A DNA stretch of 64,000 nt from Megamerina dolium (lineage: Eukaryota; Arthropoda; Insecta; Diptera; Megamerinidae): the NCBI GenBank assembly GCA_963854835.1, contig OY978525.1:68190907-68254906 (forward strand), in the 5' to 3' direction. The translations under genes were made by a program, and so were the position numbers. Below, in pieces: positions 9,580 to 20,039 of the stretch. Within the stretch, counting starts at the first letter, position 1, and each line of letters opens with the position of its first letter. The notes beneath the pieces were generated by a model. The model made no database searches and was not told the origin of the DNA. It saw nothing but the letters and a program-made list of their open reading frames with translations.

Positions 9580-10835
9580 TATCAATTGATTTGCGAAACT
9601 TAGTAGTAAAGTATAGAAATGAAAACAAATCGTAAGGTGAAATATCAAGCTTATTAAATTTAACAAAATCAACAGTTCAAACAATATTTAATAACTACAA
9701 AAAAACGAATAGTCTTGAAAATAAACCGCGTAGTGGTCGCCCAAAGAAGCTGATTCGCAGAGATGTATCGTTCATTTTGAAAGAAGTGGATCAAAATCCG
9801 AAAGTGGCAGGCACTAAGTTGGCCGCAGAGCTAGCAAATAGGTCAAATACAAATGTGCATCCACGAACAGTTCAAAGAGCCTTGAATAATTATGGGTTTC
9901 ACAGCAGAACTCCGCGTAGGAAACCGTATATAAGTGAAAAATATCGCAAACTTCGTTTGGAATTCGCGCAAAAGCATTTAGACAAGGGAATTGATTTTTG
10001 GAAACGAGTATTATTTACAGATGAGTCAAAATACAATTTATTTGGAAGTCACGGTAGAGCCAAAATTTGGAGAAAACCAAATACCGCAATGAACCCGAAA
10101 CACTTAGTTCCTACGGTGAAGCATGGCGGTGGGAGTGTAATGGTTTGGGGCGCTGTCGCTGCATCTGGAGTTGGAAATTTGGTATTTGTGGAGGGTAACA
10201 TGGATCGCTTTCAATATAAATCTATTTTGAAACAAAACTTAAAAGCATCGGTTGATAAACTATGCCTTGGTGAGAGTTGGATCTTCCAACAGGATAGCGA
10301 TCTAAAACATACCGCCCACATCGTGAGGGACTGGCTGCTTTACTACGCTCCACGACAACTGTATTCACCTCCTCAAAGCCCAGACTTAAATATTATTGAA
10401 CACGTTTGGGAGCTTTTGGAGCGGAAGATACGGAAACATCACATTACTAGTGCCCTAGTACTAAAAGAGAAGCTGCAACAGGAATGGCAACAAATAACGG
10501 CCCTTGAAATCGAAAATTTAGTCGTTTCAATGCCCCGACGTTTGCAAGCAGTTATAGATGCTCAACCAAATATTAAACGACGACTTATTTTAACTTTTAG
10601 TGCCTTATCAAAGTATTTCCTTTTGATTTTCAAATCGTACGTAGACTTTTGTCATTGAATTTTTTTCGTTTTATGTTAATAACTTGTTAAGTTTTTAATG
10701 AAATAAGATAATTTTTGCTATGTAATGATAAAAACATATTTAAAACAAAATTGCATCATTACTTCTTTTCATTATGCTTTTGGACATGTCAGATAGCAGA
10801 AATGGTCGCCGTACGTAGACTTTTGTCGCTCACTG
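9580..10835 (+). mobile_element. Tc1-like DNA transposon, 5' end lost
   Basis: The transposase (9777-10658) is followed by an inner repeat GTACGTAGACTTTTGTC (10638-10654) and the same sequence at the outer end (10811-10827), with the end reading CGCTCACTG at 10835 followed by TA. This is the IR/DR layout of some Tc1 elements. The left end is missing or too diverged to recognise, so the element cannot be mobilised as it stands. Start coordinate is approximate. Confidence 0.75.
9592..10658 (+). pseudogene. Tc1-like DD34E transposase, nearly intact
   Basis: The transposase would bind the element ends and cut and paste the element. The open frame from 9777 gives 293 residues. In-frame sequence upstream to about 9592 adds the helix-turn-helix (ISSLLNLTKSTVQTIFNNY) and the GRPKK hook, but a TAA at about 9632 interrupts it. 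The catalytic residues are all present: D in LFTDESKYNLF (about 10021), D in FQQDSDLKHTA (about 10293) and E in SPDLNIIEHVWE (about 10399). The D-to-E spacing is exactly 34 residues. The C-terminal tail runs slightly beyond typical length, into the inner direct repeat. A second fragment of a related gene is at 30366-30463. Confidence 0.8.
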
Positions 10836-11041
10836 TATGTCAACTAAGTTCCAACATTTATGTAACATGCATTCACCACTAGTTCTTTGAACTATAAAAT
10901 GCAGGAATACTGAACATTGAAGTGTATGCTTTGGTTCACTATTTAAGCGTAATACTTGAATTTAAATGTCTAATATTAAACCTAATACATGTTAAAATAG
11001 TACGACCAAGACGTACATTCACATCAAACATTACAACTTTT
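10836..11041. other. Unassigned 206-bp spacer
   Basis: AT-rich, with no recognisable domain or repeat. Confidence 0.35.
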
Positions 11042-11265
11042 TCATACTATTGGAAGTATAAATAAGTTCGTACGGTTTATTTTCGAAAATGAAAATTTTG
11101 TTGCGAAAAATTGGTTAACATTCAATGCAATCCTTTGACCGTCGCTAGCCATTACATTTACCATCTTTCTTTCAGCATACGGATTCCGTGTCGGAAGAAG
11201 TAGAGATGTTTTGAGGCAATCCATGAATAGACCCAATTTTTGGCTTCTTCATAAGAATTTTTTTG
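11042..11265 (-). pseudogene. Mariner transposase 3' end fragment
   Basis: The minus strand reads a frameshifted equivalent of the mariner C-terminal block that is clear at 26850-26976 (FFRRGIHMLPESWEKVVASDGQYFEY). Here KMVNVMASDGQRI is recognisable, followed by the same downstream sequence (AAATAAACCGTAC ... TTTATACTTCCAATAGT). It belongs to the same mariner family as 26490-27055. The 5' two thirds are absent. Confidence 0.65.
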
Positions 11266-11779
11266 TTTTTTGTTTAAATACTAATTTCTTTTTAGTCGTC
11301 AATGGCCTGTGCTCAGCAACAATTGCCTAGCAAGGCGATTCAGATGGTTGTGTAATTTTGTATGTAGCTTCTGCAGGACTTTGAAACTTCCTCACAATTT
11401 GTGGTTACATTCAAATCTCGATGGATGTTAACGTTCCTCATATACCAAGGCGCGTTTAAAATAATTCGCAGGCAATTTTTCAATATTTGAGGGAGATGCG
11501 GTGCTCCATAACTGAATATAATAAGTCCAAATTGGCTTCAGGATTGCTTTATATAATAGCACTTTGTATTCGAGATTAATTAATTAATGATTAATTTTTA
11601 GCTTGATCTGAGTTTTCTTTGCCTCTATGTGTTTGTTCCAGGTCAGCAGTCGAGGTGAATACCCAAGTACTTTGTTGAGGAACATTGTGGAACTGATTGG
11701 CCGTTTATTTTAAGTGGGGGACATGTATTTAGTCTTAGTGTGAAGGTTCATGTACGCTCTATGATTCATTGACTTTTAT

Positions 11780-12980
11780 GCGCCATTTAGCTAACCAGAT
11801 TTCGAGAGAATCGATATGAGTCTGCAGGAGTTTAGTAGCTTCTATGGGGTTAGAGCGAGAGCACAATATAGCTGTATAATCAGCAAAGGTCGTTATAAAT
11901 GTATAGTTATTGTTGGCCATATCTGAAGTATATAAAATATACAGTAATAGCCTAGACAGACGGCAGCCTAATTCCGGATTACCGAGTTAATTCGAATTAA
12001 CTCGGGCATTCACTGCAGCTAATCCGCATTAACTCTATGAGTTAAATGTCAAAATAAAAGAGGATTAGGGCAATTTGCGATGACAACACTGCTGAAAAGT
12101 TTCTATTGTGAATTTTTCTCGATCCATTTTACAAAATATTAGGTCTGTTCGCTTATAAAACACTTTCAACAATTGTTAACAGTTTTCAACATTAAAAGCG
12201 TTGGCGAACAAATAAATCCAGCTGTCAATTACGAACTGTGAATGTCAATTTATAAGTTTCTGATAGTTTTCAGTTCACGTCCTTCTTGTAGATTTTTTCA
12301 TATCGAGAGTGACAGGTAACAGAAATTGATAGTGATAGTAATGTAAGTGTGCAGACCTAATATAACAGCAATCAGCCGTTTAGTTAATCCGTAATACTGC
12401 CGTCTGTCAGGTTAATATTTTATTCGGATTAAGTGCGCCGGTGATCCGGATTAACGCTGCCGTCTGTCTAGGATATAAAGGGTCCAAAACGCTTCTTGTA
12501 GAACGCCGGCGTGAATATCCAATGGACTTTTCTTTTCGTTAGATAGCTACTAAGCAATGAGGAGACATTTGCAGGCAGTAATAGTTTGAGTTTGTAAATA
12601 GGAGCATCGTGCCATACTTTATCGAAAGCTTGAGTGATATCAAGAAAGACAGCTGAGCAATACTTTTTTTCATCAAAAGTGTTCCTTATCAGAGTTAGAA
12701 TGCGATGAACTTGCGATGGAGTTATATTCATGACAAGTAGCTTTCCAAATACTTTAGAGAGTAGACGCAGGAGGCTGATAGGTCTGTACGATGCAACTTT
12801 TGTAGGATATTTTCCTGGTTTTGCTATAATAATAATTTTTGAAGTTTTCCAGCATTTCGGATAGTGTTTAATAAGAAGGATAGCATTGAAAATGTGCATG
12901 AGATGAGTTACTAAAGCTGGAGGTAGCTCTTTAAACATTTTACCGGTAATTTTATCTGGACCAGGTGATTTTTTTGGATT
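11780..12980 (-). pseudogene. Jockey-type reverse transcriptase remnant
   Basis: The minus strand reads the fingers block SYRPISLLRLLSKVFGKLL (12810-12750), the palm motif A block FLDITQAFDKVWHDA (about 12640-12600) and, beyond the MITE, YTFITTFADYTAILCSRSNP (about 11905-11850). The catalytic F-A-D-D pair is changed to F-A-D-Y, so the enzyme would be dead even without the MITE. The related copy at 46600-50759 keeps FADD but lacks the palm between motif A and this site. Confidence 0.75.
11948..12475. mobile_element. PIF/Harbinger-type MITE, copy 1, 528 bp
   Basis: The left terminus TAGCCTAGACAGACGGCAGC is an inverted match to the right terminus (GCTGCCGTCTGTCTAGGATA on this strand, with one substitution). 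A 3-bp TAA duplication flanks it at 11945-11947 and 12476-12478. There is no coding capacity. It is the same length as the copy at 33889-34416 and differs by scattered substitutions. The 3-bp TAA/TTA duplication is the hallmark of PIF/Harbinger elements. Confidence 0.85.
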
Positions 12981-13025
12981 TAAATCTAAGAAGGATAATG
13001 GAATGGAAGGGCTGTTCTTCCAGGC

Positions 13026-13790
13026 CGTGTGTCAACGATCGGAACAAGTGATAATTGGAAAGAGAATTTGAGCGTTTCTTAGTACATTTTAATGGGCACC
13101 GCAACATGTGGCCAAGCATTATCATGTTGCATAGTAACTTTATCGTGTCTATCGGCGTATTGCAGCCATCTTTCTCGCAATGGTCGGCTCAAACGCATCG
13201 GTACATGTACATTGTGATCGTCGGAACCGATTTCAGCAGCTTATAATACATCACACGCAGCTGGTTCCTCTAAATACACAGGCATGAATGAGTCGATGAT
13301 GAGGCATGGGCAGAATATCCGTAGGTTGCTCGTTGTTTTGAATTATCATAATGGACCCATTTTTCATCGCGAGTCACAATTCTTTTTTTGCCGTTGGGGC
13401 AATTGTTCACAAATGAAAAAACGGCGTACGACGTCTCTTGGCTTCAATTCATACATTACCTAATTTCTTTCTTTCATTCCCATTGCGTTTAAACGATGGC
13501 AACTGGTGAGTGACACAAAGTGTTTTTGCGAGATCAACTTGCATTTGTGATAGATCTACATCGAGCCTTGCCTCAAACTTTGGTGCCGCTCTGGGTTGTT
13601 CTTCGTCTTCCAAATCAAAATTGCCACTTTTAAATCATGCAAACCACTTGCGATACGTTCGTTCAGCTATAGCATAGTCACCATAAACTTCCACTAAAAT
13701 ACGATGACTTGCGGCAGCCTTCTTCTTCATATTGAAGTAATCAAGTAAACCTCCCCACATTAACGGTGCAAAAGTTGACGTTTTCGGGGC
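13026..13790 (-). pseudogene. Mariner (DD34D group) transposase remnant
   Basis: On the minus strand the order is a helix-turn-helix tail (SGNFDLEDEEQPRAAPKFE, about 13625-13570), a WVHYDN block after a changed V-T-R-D-E-K-W motif (about 13370-13340), and YHLFRSLTHGL (about 13055-13026). The first catalytic aspartate survives in TRDEKW. The D34D pair is not readable: the second half is deleted and out of frame. A related, internally deleted copy is at 26490-27055. Confidence 0.65.
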
Positions 13791-13898
13791 ACACAGAAAT
13801 TATGTTTTTTATGCTTCAGCGAATATGGCAGATGCTGAAAAAAAAGACTATTGAGGACACTTCAAAATGACGGTGATGCCAGATAAAGCAATGGAATA

Positions 13899-14169
13899 TG
13901 TGGAAGTCGCTTTGCGACTTCTCACTTCACAAATATCAACTGAATAAGTTAAACGGTTAAATGTTTCTCTATAATTCATTAAATATCTTTTAGTCAATAT
14001 ATATTATTTAATTCGTTTGCTATTTGCAACGGTGGCACATCTGCTCTTGTTGAATATAAAGCGTAACTAACTTCTTAAATTGAATTACATGAACGGCCAC
14101 TACGAATGAAGAAAATTCCAGTGAAATGATAGCATATGTACAGCTTTTATATACAGTTATAATGTGATG
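13899..14169 (-). repeat. 3' LTR of CsRn1-like element 1
   Basis: It aligns with 15632-15908. Both include AACGGCCAC and AAAATTCCAGTGAAATGATAG. Confidence 0.75.
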
Positions 14170-14225
14170 AATTTTTTTTTTTTTTTATGAATTACATTTA
14201 CTTTTTTCAGCTGCACTTGGTCGTT

Positions 14226-14319
14226 GTAGTTCATCTTGCTGACACCAGTTGAATGGTGTGTGTCTACACTTTGTAGTTCGTCTTGTTGACACCAGGTGGA
14301 TGGCGTGTGCCCACACGAC
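14226..14319. repeat. Tandem 47-bp repeat, two copies
   Basis: TGTAGTTC(A/G)TCTTG(C/T)TGACACCAG recurs with a period of 47 bp, with substitutions between copies. A third, inverted copy lies at about 15912-15958, just outside the other LTR. Confidence 0.7.
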
Positions 14320-14890
14320 TCCCCCACGAGTGCAGCGGTTACCTCTTGATTTTTTTGTGGTGGTTTTTTTCTTTGCAAATATGTTTGAAATTTGGTGGGT
14401 GGAGGTTGAAGTGGTTCAGCATTGATTGCTGTAGTACCTGGTGTTTTCGGCGTTTTGTATGGCCTATAAAATTTGACGGACCCAATGAATCTTCTTAGCT
14501 CAACTATTGTCTGGGGCTGAGGAAAATTCAGCAGAGCTTGGATATGATCAGGTAGCGGTGTTGATCCTTGGTCAGTAATTTTGTAAACCAGACAATCTAC
14601 ACTAGTTGTACCGAGACAGTACTTGTCGTCGGTGAGACAGAGGCCGTGTTTAGTTGTAAATGGTATTCGTGTTCTTCCTAGTTGGAAGGCGCTACCAGCA
14701 GGTCGTTGATGTAGGCATATATAAAATCAAAGTCAGCATGCACTTTGTTAATGAATCGCTGGAAATATTGTGCGAAGATCCATCGTGGAGAAGATTTGTT
14801 TGATAATTGTAATTTTTTGCATTTCCAGATAAATTGCTAAAAAATTGAAATTTTGAAATGGTGGAAATAGTGTTGTGGGAAATCATCAGT
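14290..14890 (-). pseudogene. Ty3/gypsy reverse transcriptase palm/thumb remnant
   Basis: The minus strand reads PRWIFAQYFQRFINKVHADFDFIYAYINDLLVAPSN (about 14800-14695), then YKITDQGSTPLPDHIQALLNFPQPQTIVELRRFIGSVKFYRPY (about 14590-14465). The catalytic Y-x-D-D is changed to Y-I-N-D. After FYRPY the frame continues into a proline/lysine-rich tail and the 47-bp repeats. Most of the fingers and all of RNase H and integrase are absent. Confidence 0.75.
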
Positions 14891-15618
14891 AAATCGGTCC
14901 TTATAATTTAAAAGAATGGACATTTAATTGTACCCATTATTAGTTGTTGCTGTTGCCGTTGTTATTTCTCCAACGACCACTGGTGTTGCTGTTTTTATTT
15001 GTGATGATGGTGGTGGAATTTTTTGTAGCTTTTGTTTTAGGTGCTCCATTATTTGCTGAATGCGACTGTTGATGTTGCTAAGCTAAGCTTCGAATAATGA
15101 TTACGACGTGCTGCTAAAGCATTATATGGATGGGGATGTACAACATTGACGAGGAGCAAAGATGTATTTTGCTGATGACATATTGGTGACTGGTGATGGT
15201 AGATTATGGTGGACTGCATCCAGTTTATTCAGTTTGCCTTTCACGATTGAAGCTGCTGAATTTTCAGTTGGTTGGATGAGCGAAATAGTTCTTATTTTAT
15301 TTGTGTTTTATCGGTGTTTTTAACTGAGTCACCAATTGTGGGATGTTGTTTTGTTTTATCGGGGTCAGCAATTGTGGGAAGTTGCTTCGTTTGCTGCATT
15401 CAATGGCACCGGACGTTTATCGTTCTTTTTGGTATCTTTGAGTAGGTCGTTGAGTGGCGCTTGAGCGAGACCTGCCTCTTTGATGTGTCGCCAGCAATGT
15501 ATTATAAGTTGACCGAAAATTGGCTGATGAAGCTCAACTGCCTGGCTTGTCGTAGTGATACCTTATCTGCACGTTGTTGAGCGTAGATGAGTGGTTTGTG
15601 TTTTATCGGTGTTTTTAA

Positions 15619-15631
15619 CGGGGTCACCAAT
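15619..15631 (-). other. Primer-binding site, tRNA-Trp type
   Basis: The minus strand reads (AT)TGGTGACCCCG directly inside the 5' LTR. The same motif follows the 5' LTR of the second CsRn1-like element at 54977. Confidence 0.65.
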
Positions 15632-15908
15632 TGTGGGAAGTCACTTTGCGACTTCTCACTTAACAAACATCAACTGAAAAAATTAAACGGGTAAATGTTC
15701 TTGTATAATTCATTCAATATCTTTTATTCAATATGTATTATTTAATTCGTTTGCGACAGTAGCACGTCTGCTCTTGTTGAATATAAAACCGATCCAACTT
15801 CTTAAATTGAATCACATGAACGGCCACCACGTATGAAGAAAATTCCAGTGAAATGATAGCATATGTACAAGTATACGCCGAGCTTTTATATACAGTTACA
15901 ATGTGACA
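15632..15908 (-). repeat. 5' LTR of CsRn1-like element 1, 277 bp
   Basis: TG...CA termini on both strands. Aligns with 13899-14169. Confidence 0.75.
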
Positions 15909-16109
15909 AATTGTGGGCACACACCATCCACCTAGTATCAACAAGATGAACTACAAAGTGTACACACGCACCCTTCAAATGTTGTATGTTTAATGTACCA
16001 GGTGTATAAGATTAAATCCGCTATTTGCTCGTAGATGACGGTGGTGAGCATATTGAGCTATTATCGACTGCGCATCTTTTTTTTATGAGTTCGACATCTG
16101 TTTACATCA
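15909..16109. other. Spacer with inverted 47-bp repeat copy
   Basis: It starts with an inverted copy of the 47-bp repeat (about 15912-15958). The rest holds no recognisable feature. Confidence 0.4.
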
Positions 16110-16119
16110 ATTAGTAAAC

Positions 16120-16207
16120 ATGCAACAACATACATTTTTCCTCGTATAATCATGTCTAGTTTCATGCAACAACATACATTTTTCCTCGTATAATCATGTC
16201 TAGTTTC
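16120..16207 (+). repeat. 44-bp tandem duplication, two copies
   Basis: ATGCAACAACATACATTTTT...CTAGTTTC occurs twice, without a spacer, at 16120-16163 and 16164-16207. No difference was seen between copies. It duplicates the mariner 5' UTR and first codons. Confidence 0.9.
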
Positions 16208-17004
16208 GTGCCAGAAAAAGAGCATATGCGGGAAGCTCTACTTTTTTGCTTCAATTTGAAGAAATCTGCTATTGAGTGGATGCTTGTGGAGACAGTGCGC
16301 TATCGGAAACCACTTGCAGAGACTGGTTGCGTCGGTTCAAAGCGGGCCATTTTGCCTTGAGTGACAAGAAGCGTGAAAATAGACCCAGAAAAGTTGAGGA
16401 CCATGATTTGCAGGCTCTTTTGGATGAGGATGACACCCAATCGCAAAAATGCTTGCCGAACAGTTAGGTGTTACTCAACAAGTCACTTCCATATGTTTAC
16501 GAGCCATGGGGAAAGTTCAAAAACTTGGAAAATGGGTACCCTATGAATTGAACGATAGGCAGATGGAGCGACACCAAAACACATGCGAAATCTTGCTTGC
16601 TAGACAAAAAAGAAAGTCGTTCCTGCATCTTGTGTTGACTTGCGAAGAATAGTGAATATACTTTGAGAATCCTAAACGAAAAAAATCGTGGGTCGATCCC
16701 GGCCAACCAGCAACTTCTTCTCCAAGACCAAATCGCTTTGGACACAAGACGATGCTGTGCGTTTGGTGGTACTGTTGAAACCTGGTGACACTGTCAATGC
16801 TCATCACTACCACCAACAACTAGTGAAATTGCGCCGTGCTTTGGGTGAAAAAAGGACTGGTTATGAACAAAGACAAAACTGGTCCAAAACTACTTGGACA
16901 CACTCAATTGGGAGGTGCTACCTCATCCCGCTTATTCACCAGACCTGGTCCCTTCTGACTATCACCTGTTTTCGTCGATGGGTCACGCGCTCGCTGTATA
17001 GCTA
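16200..17004 (+). pseudogene. mariner DD34D transposase pseudogene
   Basis: Recognisable blocks in order: N-terminal helix-turn-helix (16276-16467: SETTCRDWLRRFKAGHF), the linker LQALLDEDDTQSQK, the second HTH (16449-16650: LAEQLGVTQQVTS, LGKWVPYELNDRQMERHQNTCEILLARQKRKSFLH), the WVDPGQPATS region (16690-16710, shifted), the PGDTVNAHHYHQQLVKL block (about 16783-16830), and a degraded YSPDLxPSDYHLF equivalent in another frame at about 16930-16970. The first catalytic aspartate (usually TGDEKW) reads as CEE followed by a stop. At least four frame changes are needed. Confidence 0.75.
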
Positions 17005-17104
17005 GTGAGTGCAAATACTTTGAATAAATTAAATTTTGGATTTCTATGAAAAAAAATGTTTTTTTTTTTACGGAAAAACAGCGAATTTAAGCTTCTACAC
17101 CTGG

Positions 17105-17210
17105 TAAATCGTCAAATTATAACTGTATATAAAAGTTCAGCGTATGCTTGCACGTCATACGCTATCATTTCACTCGAATTTTCTTCATTTGTGGTGGCCG
17201 TTCAAAAGCG
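17105..17210. repeat. Inverted LTR fragment of CsRn1-like element 1
   Basis: TATAACTGTATATAAAAG...GCTATCATTTCACTCGAATTTTCTTC...GTGGTGGCCGTTC is the reverse complement of part of the LTRs at 14100-14160 and 15815-15900. It abuts the RTE-like LINE directly. Confidence 0.75.
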
Positions 17211-19122
17211 ATATGTCTATCTCCAAATCAACGAGCGAAGAACCAAATTGATCATGTGATGATTGACGGTAGACATGCTTTCAGTGTGGTGGACGTGAAA
17301 TCGATCCGTGGTGCCAACTTCGATTTGAATCACTACCTTTTTGCAGCTAAGGTATGAACACGTTTATGTGTCGAAAAGAACAAACGAAGTCCCATACAGA
17401 GAAAGCTTGACGGCAATAAACTACAATCACCAGAGACAGCAAATCTTTTTACCGCTCGATTATCGGATCTGCTTATGTAGAACACTCCCCCCTTGATGAT
17501 AAATGCGCACAGTGGACACATATATCCCATTCCATGTGTACCGCTGCCGAAGAGGTAATCGGTTACTACCGGCCTTTGAGGAATGAGCGGTATGATCAGG
17601 AGAAGATCAAGCGCCTGAGGGGCGGTTTAAATCCCGGAGCCTCTTCTTGTAGTGACAACAATAGGAATCTGGGTACAGATGTCCAGAGTGTACTGAGCTT
17701 ATGGACGGAATACTTCTCCACGCTACTGAATGGTGACGCCTCGAACAATCCCGCCAGTGGAGGAGATCTCCCGATATCCACAATCAAGGATGATGGTATA
17801 GATGTTTCATCACCCGACCATGATGAGGTCAGAGAGACCATTTCTACACTGAAAAACAACAAAACTGTAGGTGCAGATGGGCTGCCTGCCGAATTGTTTA
17901 AGACCGAAGGCGATGAGCTGCTCACCAGCATGCACCAGCTTATAAGCAATATATGGTCGGATGAAAACATGCCCGATGACATGCTCAGTGTTCTCTGTCC
18001 CGTACGTAAGAAAGGACACCCCACAATTTGCGTACAAGGTTCTGTCGAGCGTATTGTGTGAAAGGTTGAAGCCTATCCTTAACAACTTGAATGGATCTTA
18101 TCATTGTGGCTTCAGACCTGGGAAATCCACGATCGACCAGATTTCCATACTAAGACAAATCCTAAAGAATACCCAAGAAAAACAGATCGACACACACCAT
18201 CTATTTGTTGATTATAAAGCCGCTTTCGACAGTACGGTAAGGGATTACCTCTACACAACAATGTTTGAGTTCGGTATTCCTGCGATGAAAATTGTAACAC
18301 CGAACAGGGTTTTAGACAAGGTGATTCGTTATGGTGTGACTTCTTCAATCTTATTATGGAGAAAATAATACGAGCTGCTGATCTACGACATAATGGCACT
18401 ATCTTCAACAAAAGTGTCATGCTGTTGACATGCGTCATGCGTATGCCGATGACATTGACATAATCGGCACGAACACGCGAGCAGACAGTGAAGTATTCTC
18501 AGAGTTGGAAAGAGAGTCGCGTCGACTGGATCTTACGATGAAGGAGAACAAGACGAAGAACCGAATGTCTTGGACTGCACTTCAATCTTAGTAACTACGA
18601 TTTTGATGCAGTGAAGGATTTTATCTCTCTTGGAACCAGCATTAACATCAGTAATGACGTCAGCCTGGATATATTGCGAACGAATGATAACAGGTGTTAC
18701 TTTGGGCTAAGTAAACAATTGAGATGTCGAGCACTCCCTCGAGCAACGAAAATTACACTCTACAAAACTCATATCGTGGTTGTCCTTACATATGGCGCCG
18801 CAGCTTGGACAATGTCCACCTCTGATGAGAGAATGCTCGGAGTTTTCGAGAGAAAAGTCTTAAGCAAGATCTTTGGACCTATTTGCGTTGGTGGCACATA
18901 TCGAATAAGGTACAAGCTGAGCTGTATGCCAACACCGACATAGTAAAGCACATTATAATTCAGCGGCTGCGTTGGCTAGGTCATGTCGAACGAGTAGAAG
19001 AACACGCTAAGTTTTTATATTCGGAACCCGTTGATGGACGACGCAGAAAAGGCAGATCCAACGTCCGATGGAAATACCAAGTAAAGTTCGATACCGAATC
19101 AGATATTACAATTGTATTATAA
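17205..19122 (+). pseudogene. RTE-like endonuclease/reverse transcriptase remnant
   Basis: The best-preserved frame is 17534-18061, which spans the region before RT and the first RT motifs. The frame then shifts (17961-18368) through the CGFRPGKST and YKAAFDS blocks. The catalytic YADD survives in the sequence AYADDIDIIG at about 18437-18466, but in a frame interrupted on both sides. The thumb and C-terminal HVER block lie in a third frame. This protein would nick target DNA and reverse-transcribe the element RNA; this copy is dead. Confidence 0.75.
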
Positions 19123-19125
19123 GAT
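17205..19125 (+). mobile_element. RTE-like LINE, decayed copy 1
   Basis: The end of an endonuclease (NQIDHVMIDGRHAFSVVDV...GANFDLNHYL, 17240-17340) is followed by an RT with GADGLPAELF (17868), CGFRPGKSTIDQI (18110), HLFVDYKAAFDS (18200) and a YADD motif (18440), and then the C-terminal block RCYFGLSKQLR...ERKVLSKIFGP...QRLRWLGHVERVEEHA...RRRKGRSNVRWK (18690-19070). The RTE-like label rests on recalled similarity to insect endonuclease-reverse transcriptase entries. Other copies are at 25855-26440, 29735-30360 and 63690-64000. Confidence 0.75.
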
Positions 19126-19139
19126 ACTTTCGATATTTT

Positions 19140-19841
19140 AAATATTGAGGAAACTGAGGTAGTTGACTGGTCAGCAATACCGCAACAGGCGAGCTCCCCC
19201 TCCCTTATCAATTCGCGTTCACAGTTAAGCTTCAAGGAGAATAAACAACAATCACTATCATCAATATCCGATCGATCTCAACATTATGGGACTCGACTGG
19301 ATGGAGGCTTTCCATTTGAAAGATCAACCAATCAATTCTGCAATCTCGTGCAGAATTTTCGTGGAAGTGTCGATGAATCAGCAATTAAAACTCGTGTTGC
19401 TCAATTAAAATTATATTTTTCGGATGTATTTGAAGGCAAGATGGAACTCTGCAACAAGACAAAGGCCGTATTGCAGACAAAACCCAATGTTCAGCCAGTT
19501 TTAAGACCAAAACGCCCAGTTGCTTACGCCATGCAACGTCTAGTTGAAATGGATCTACAGCGTCTGCATGACAGGGCAACACCTATTATGGTTATAAAAA
19601 ATGCAACCGGTGGCATACGAGTGTGCGCAGTAGAAGAAAATGCCGCTTCAAACCTTCTACTTGCAAAAAACATGCATATCGGATTGTTCCGGTACTACCG
19701 AATGGTATTTGACGTAAAAATATTTCTGGTCATATTTAAACAGATCATGGACCATACGTTAGTAGACATACCAGGTGTAGCAGTGTATATATTAAGTTGA
19801 AATGCGAGAAGTGCGAATTATACAAGACATCTGTAAGCTAT
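19140..19841 (+). pseudogene. gypsy family B, left part: protease tail and RT start
   Basis: The frame MGLDWMEAFHL (19286) followed by FSDVFEGKMELCNKTKAVLQTKPNVQPVLRPKRPVAYAM and TPIMVIKNATGGIRVCA matches the protease-RT junction of K02A2.6-type gypsy pol. A degraded palm (FKQIMDHTLVDIPGVAVYI, 19738-19797) lacks the YLDD completion. The sequence LKCEKCELYKTSVSY at 19797-19841 leads to the exact point where BEL element 2 is inserted. The rest continues at 24034. Confidence 0.75.
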
Positions 19842-20032
19842 TGATGAAGAAACTTTATTTATTTAATTGAATCAAAAGTACAGTAGATAAATATATGTAC
19901 TGTTTGCAAGTCACAGCCCACGTACCTTCGTACCATGTCGTTGAATTGAATAGAAAGCAAAGAGAAACTTCAAGAGCTACAATGTTCAATCTACATCAAT
20001 GTTCCCTTTCATTTGTGGATGGTTCGTGAACA
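19842..20032 (-). repeat. 3' LTR of BEL element 2, 191 bp
   Basis: It aligns with 23831-24033; the right copy has a short (CATA)n-rich insertion. TG...CA ends. Confidence 0.8.
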
Positions 20033-20039
20033 TCCCGGG

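Larger units (their letters stand above)
11290..13025 (-). mobile_element. Jockey-type LINE, 3' half, interrupted by a MITE
   Basis: It is homologous to 46770-47800 in the same orientation and carries the RT domain plus the 3' end. The Harbinger-type MITE at 11948-12475 is inserted in the RT region. The 3' end is cut short relative to the complete copy, whose poly(A) end is at 46600. Confidence 0.75.
13899..15908 (-). mobile_element. CsRn1-like Ty3/gypsy element, internally deleted
   Basis: Direct repeats at 13899-14169 and 15632-15908 (TGTGG(G)AAGTC...TGTGACA) are LTRs. On the minus strand the 5' LTR (right) is followed at 15629-15619 by TGGTGACCCCG, the complement of an insect tRNA-Trp 3' end. 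A tRNA-Trp primer is typical of the CsRn1 group. The interior keeps a gag-like region (15250-14940) and the RT end (14890-14290). A third, partial, inverted LTR piece lies at 17105-17210. Confidence 0.7.
16110..17010 (+). mobile_element. mauritiana-like mariner, decayed
   Basis: The encoded order and sequence match the Mos1/mauritiana mariner type along their length, from the start SSFVPEKEHMREALLFCF (about 16200) to WVTRSLYS. A 44-bp tandem duplication sits across the start (16120-16207). TIRs were not identified. Confidence 0.75.

Noticed and set aside
17596..18024. 142-codon minus-strand open frame
   Set aside because: Shadow of the RTE-like RT frame at 17534-18061.
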